Made by a program: the position numbers and the translations under genes
Shown: positions 5,683-6,413 of the stretch, one piece after another
Position numbering within the stretch: position 1 is the first letter of the stretch
Layout of the letters: every line of letters starts with the position of its first letter
Source: Acidobacteriota bacterium
Lineage (GTDB): Bacteria; Acidobacteriota; Vicinamibacteria; Vicinamibacterales; SCN-69-37
Assembly: GCA_021824055.1 (NCBI GenBank)
Contig: JAKALV010000194.1
Location: 1-6,413 of the forward strand
DNA length: 6,413 nucleotides
Direction of reading: 5' to 3'
The notes under the pieces: model-generated
Seen by the model: the letters and a program-made list of their open reading frames with translations, nothing else
Databases searched by the model: none
Told to the model about the DNA's origin: nothing

Positions 5683-5998
5683 AGAGACGGCGGCGGCGAA
5701 GATCACCGAGTTGCTGACCGAGGAACAGAAGCCGGGCGCGGGCCTCCGGGTCTTCGTGCAGGGCGGCGGCTGCTCGGGCTTTCAGTATGGCCTGATGATC
5801 GATGAAGGCGAAGGCGACACCCAGTCCGATCGGGTGTTCGAAGTGCACGGCGTGAAGCTGCTGGTGGACCCGATCAGCCTGCGGTACCTGAAGGGCGCCG
5901 AAGTGGATTTCGTCGACAACAACATGGGCGGCGGTTTCACGATCAAGAATCCGAACGCGAAGTCGACGTGCGGGTGCGGGTCGTCATTCAGCGCCTGA
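5669..5998 (+). CDS. erpA: A-type iron-sulfur cluster carrier protein (HesB/IscA/ErpA family)
   Basis: A-type carriers receive Fe-S clusters from scaffold proteins and pass them to client enzymes in the cytoplasm. The 109-residue protein is full length. It shows the three cluster cysteines at family positions: C35 in 'GGGCSGFQYGL' (32-42) and C101 and C103 in 'STCGCGSSF' (99-107), together with 'LLVDPISLRYLKGAEVDFVD' (64-83; note the order L-L-V-D-P) and the N-terminal 'VTETAAAKI' (4-12). The glycine-rich 'NNMGGGFTIKNPNA' (84-97) precedes the last two cysteines as usual. The overall pattern favours ErpA-like over SufA-like, but paralogue assignment needs a tree. It is followed after 6 bp by a Fur-family gene in the same frame, and diverges from the methyltransferase operon. 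Iron-dependent control is plausible from this neighbour, but I see no Fur-box match upstream. Confidence 0.93.
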   Translation: MINVTETAAAKITELLTEEQKPGAGLRVFVQGGGCSGFQYGLMIDEGEGDTQSDRVFEVHGVKLLVDPISLRYLKGAEVDFVDNNMGGGFTIKNPNAKSTCGCGSSFSA

Positions 5999-6004
5999 TC
6001 GCCC

Positions 6005-6412
6005 GTGCAGTCGGCCTCTGAGTTCGTCGAGAAGCATCGGCCGGCGGGCGGGAAGCGCTCGAGCAAGCGCGATCTGATCGTGCAGGTCTTCCTCGGGCAG
6101 GAGGGCCACTTGAGCGCGGAAGAACTGACGGACCTCATTCGTCAGTCCGACAAGCGCATCAGCCGCGCCACCGTGTACCGCACGCTGCAGTGGATGGTGG
6201 ACGCGGGCATCGCGGGCAAGGTCGACTTCGGCGGCGGCAAATTTCGCTTCGAGCGGGCGTACCGGCATCCGCGGCATTCACATTTCATCTGCAAGACCTG
6301 TCATCAATCGTTTGAATTCCTGAGTTCGGACATCGAGGCGCTGATCGAAGAGGTGGCCTCGGCGCGCGAGTTCACCGTGCGCCAGTCGATGCTGCAGGTG
6401 TACGGCACGTAG
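6005..6412 (+). CDS. Fur-family metal- or peroxide-responsive repressor, short at the C-terminus
   Basis: Fur-family proteins are dimeric repressors that sense Fe, Zn, Mn or peroxide. The 135 residues show the winged helix with 'GHLSAEELTDLI' (34-45) and recognition helix 'ISRATVYRTLQWMVDAGI' (52-69), then the wing 'FGGGKFRFE' (75-83). The dimer domain follows with histidines H91 and H93 and the first structural-zinc pair C96 and C99 ('FICKTCHQSFEF', 94-105). Relatives continue with 'YG.C..C' near the C-terminus, but here TAG follows 'LQVYGT', so the second CxxC is absent. The window ends one base later, so a frameshift or nonsense change cannot be separated from a real short form. GTG 6005 is the best start: the Fe-S carrier stop is in the same frame three codons upstream, and no ATG occurs before the conserved region. 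There is no ribosome binding site, so coupling to the upstream gene is likely. Which metal it senses is not determinable. Confidence 0.87.
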   Translation: MQSASEFVEKHRPAGGKRSSKRDLIVQVFLGQEGHLSAEELTDLIRQSDKRISRATVYRTLQWMVDAGIAGKVDFGGGKFRFERAYRHPRHSHFICKTCHQSFEFLSSDIEALIEEVASAREFTVRQSMLQVYGT

Positions 6413-6413
6413 A

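Overview
The window is about 6.4 kb of GC-rich, densely packed bacterial chromosome. The lineage cannot be fixed from sequence alone. The GC bias, the secreted class I methyltransferase, the membrane-anchored alkaline-phosphatase-superfamily protein ending in an 'LRSLGYV' tail and the GTCC/GGAC-rich intergenic repeat would all fit an Acidobacteriota (Vicinamibacteria-like) genome. That placement is an inference. None of the starts I chose is preceded by a strong Shine-Dalgarno sequence. Two genes, bioY and the A-type Fe-S carrier, have good sigma70-like -10 boxes placed so that transcription would begin at or next to the start codon, which suggests leaderless mRNAs.

Layout. (1) Bases 1-1194, minus strand: thiD (thiamine pyrimidine kinase) followed 9 bp later by moaE (molybdopterin synthase large subunit), which runs off the left edge. 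(2) Bases 1213-1830, plus strand: bioY (biotin transporter S-component), divergent from thiD with 18 bp between the start codons; its promoter lies inside the first codons of thiD. (3) Bases 1831-2017: a noncoding gap between convergent genes, filled by a large imperfect inverted repeat built from GTCC/GGAC units. (4) Bases 5585-2018, minus strand: a compact three-gene operon of exported SAM-methyltransferase-like protein, polyprenyl diphosphate synthase (GGPP-type signature; GTGA overlap) and a 671-residue multi-pass membrane protein with an alkaline-phosphatase-superfamily domain (2 bp gap). (5) Bases 5669-6412, plus strand: an ErpA/IscA-type Fe-S carrier and, 6 bp on, a Fur-family regulator that stops just where the second CxxC motif is normally found.

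How the genes fit together: the flanks carry ordinary cofactor genes (thiamine, molybdopterin, biotin, Fe-S). The least ordinary part is the central operon. Its last gene keeps the phosphohydrolase fold signature but appears to have lost the second-metal SDHG motif, the distal His and the usual nucleophile, so it may be a membrane-bound pseudoenzyme. It also carries a (Ala-Pro-Pro)8 tract from a 9-bp tandem repeat and an 'LR-x-LGY' motif at both ends. Coupling to a prenyl diphosphate synthase and an exported methyltransferase suggests a role in envelope or lipid metabolism, which remains a hypothesis.
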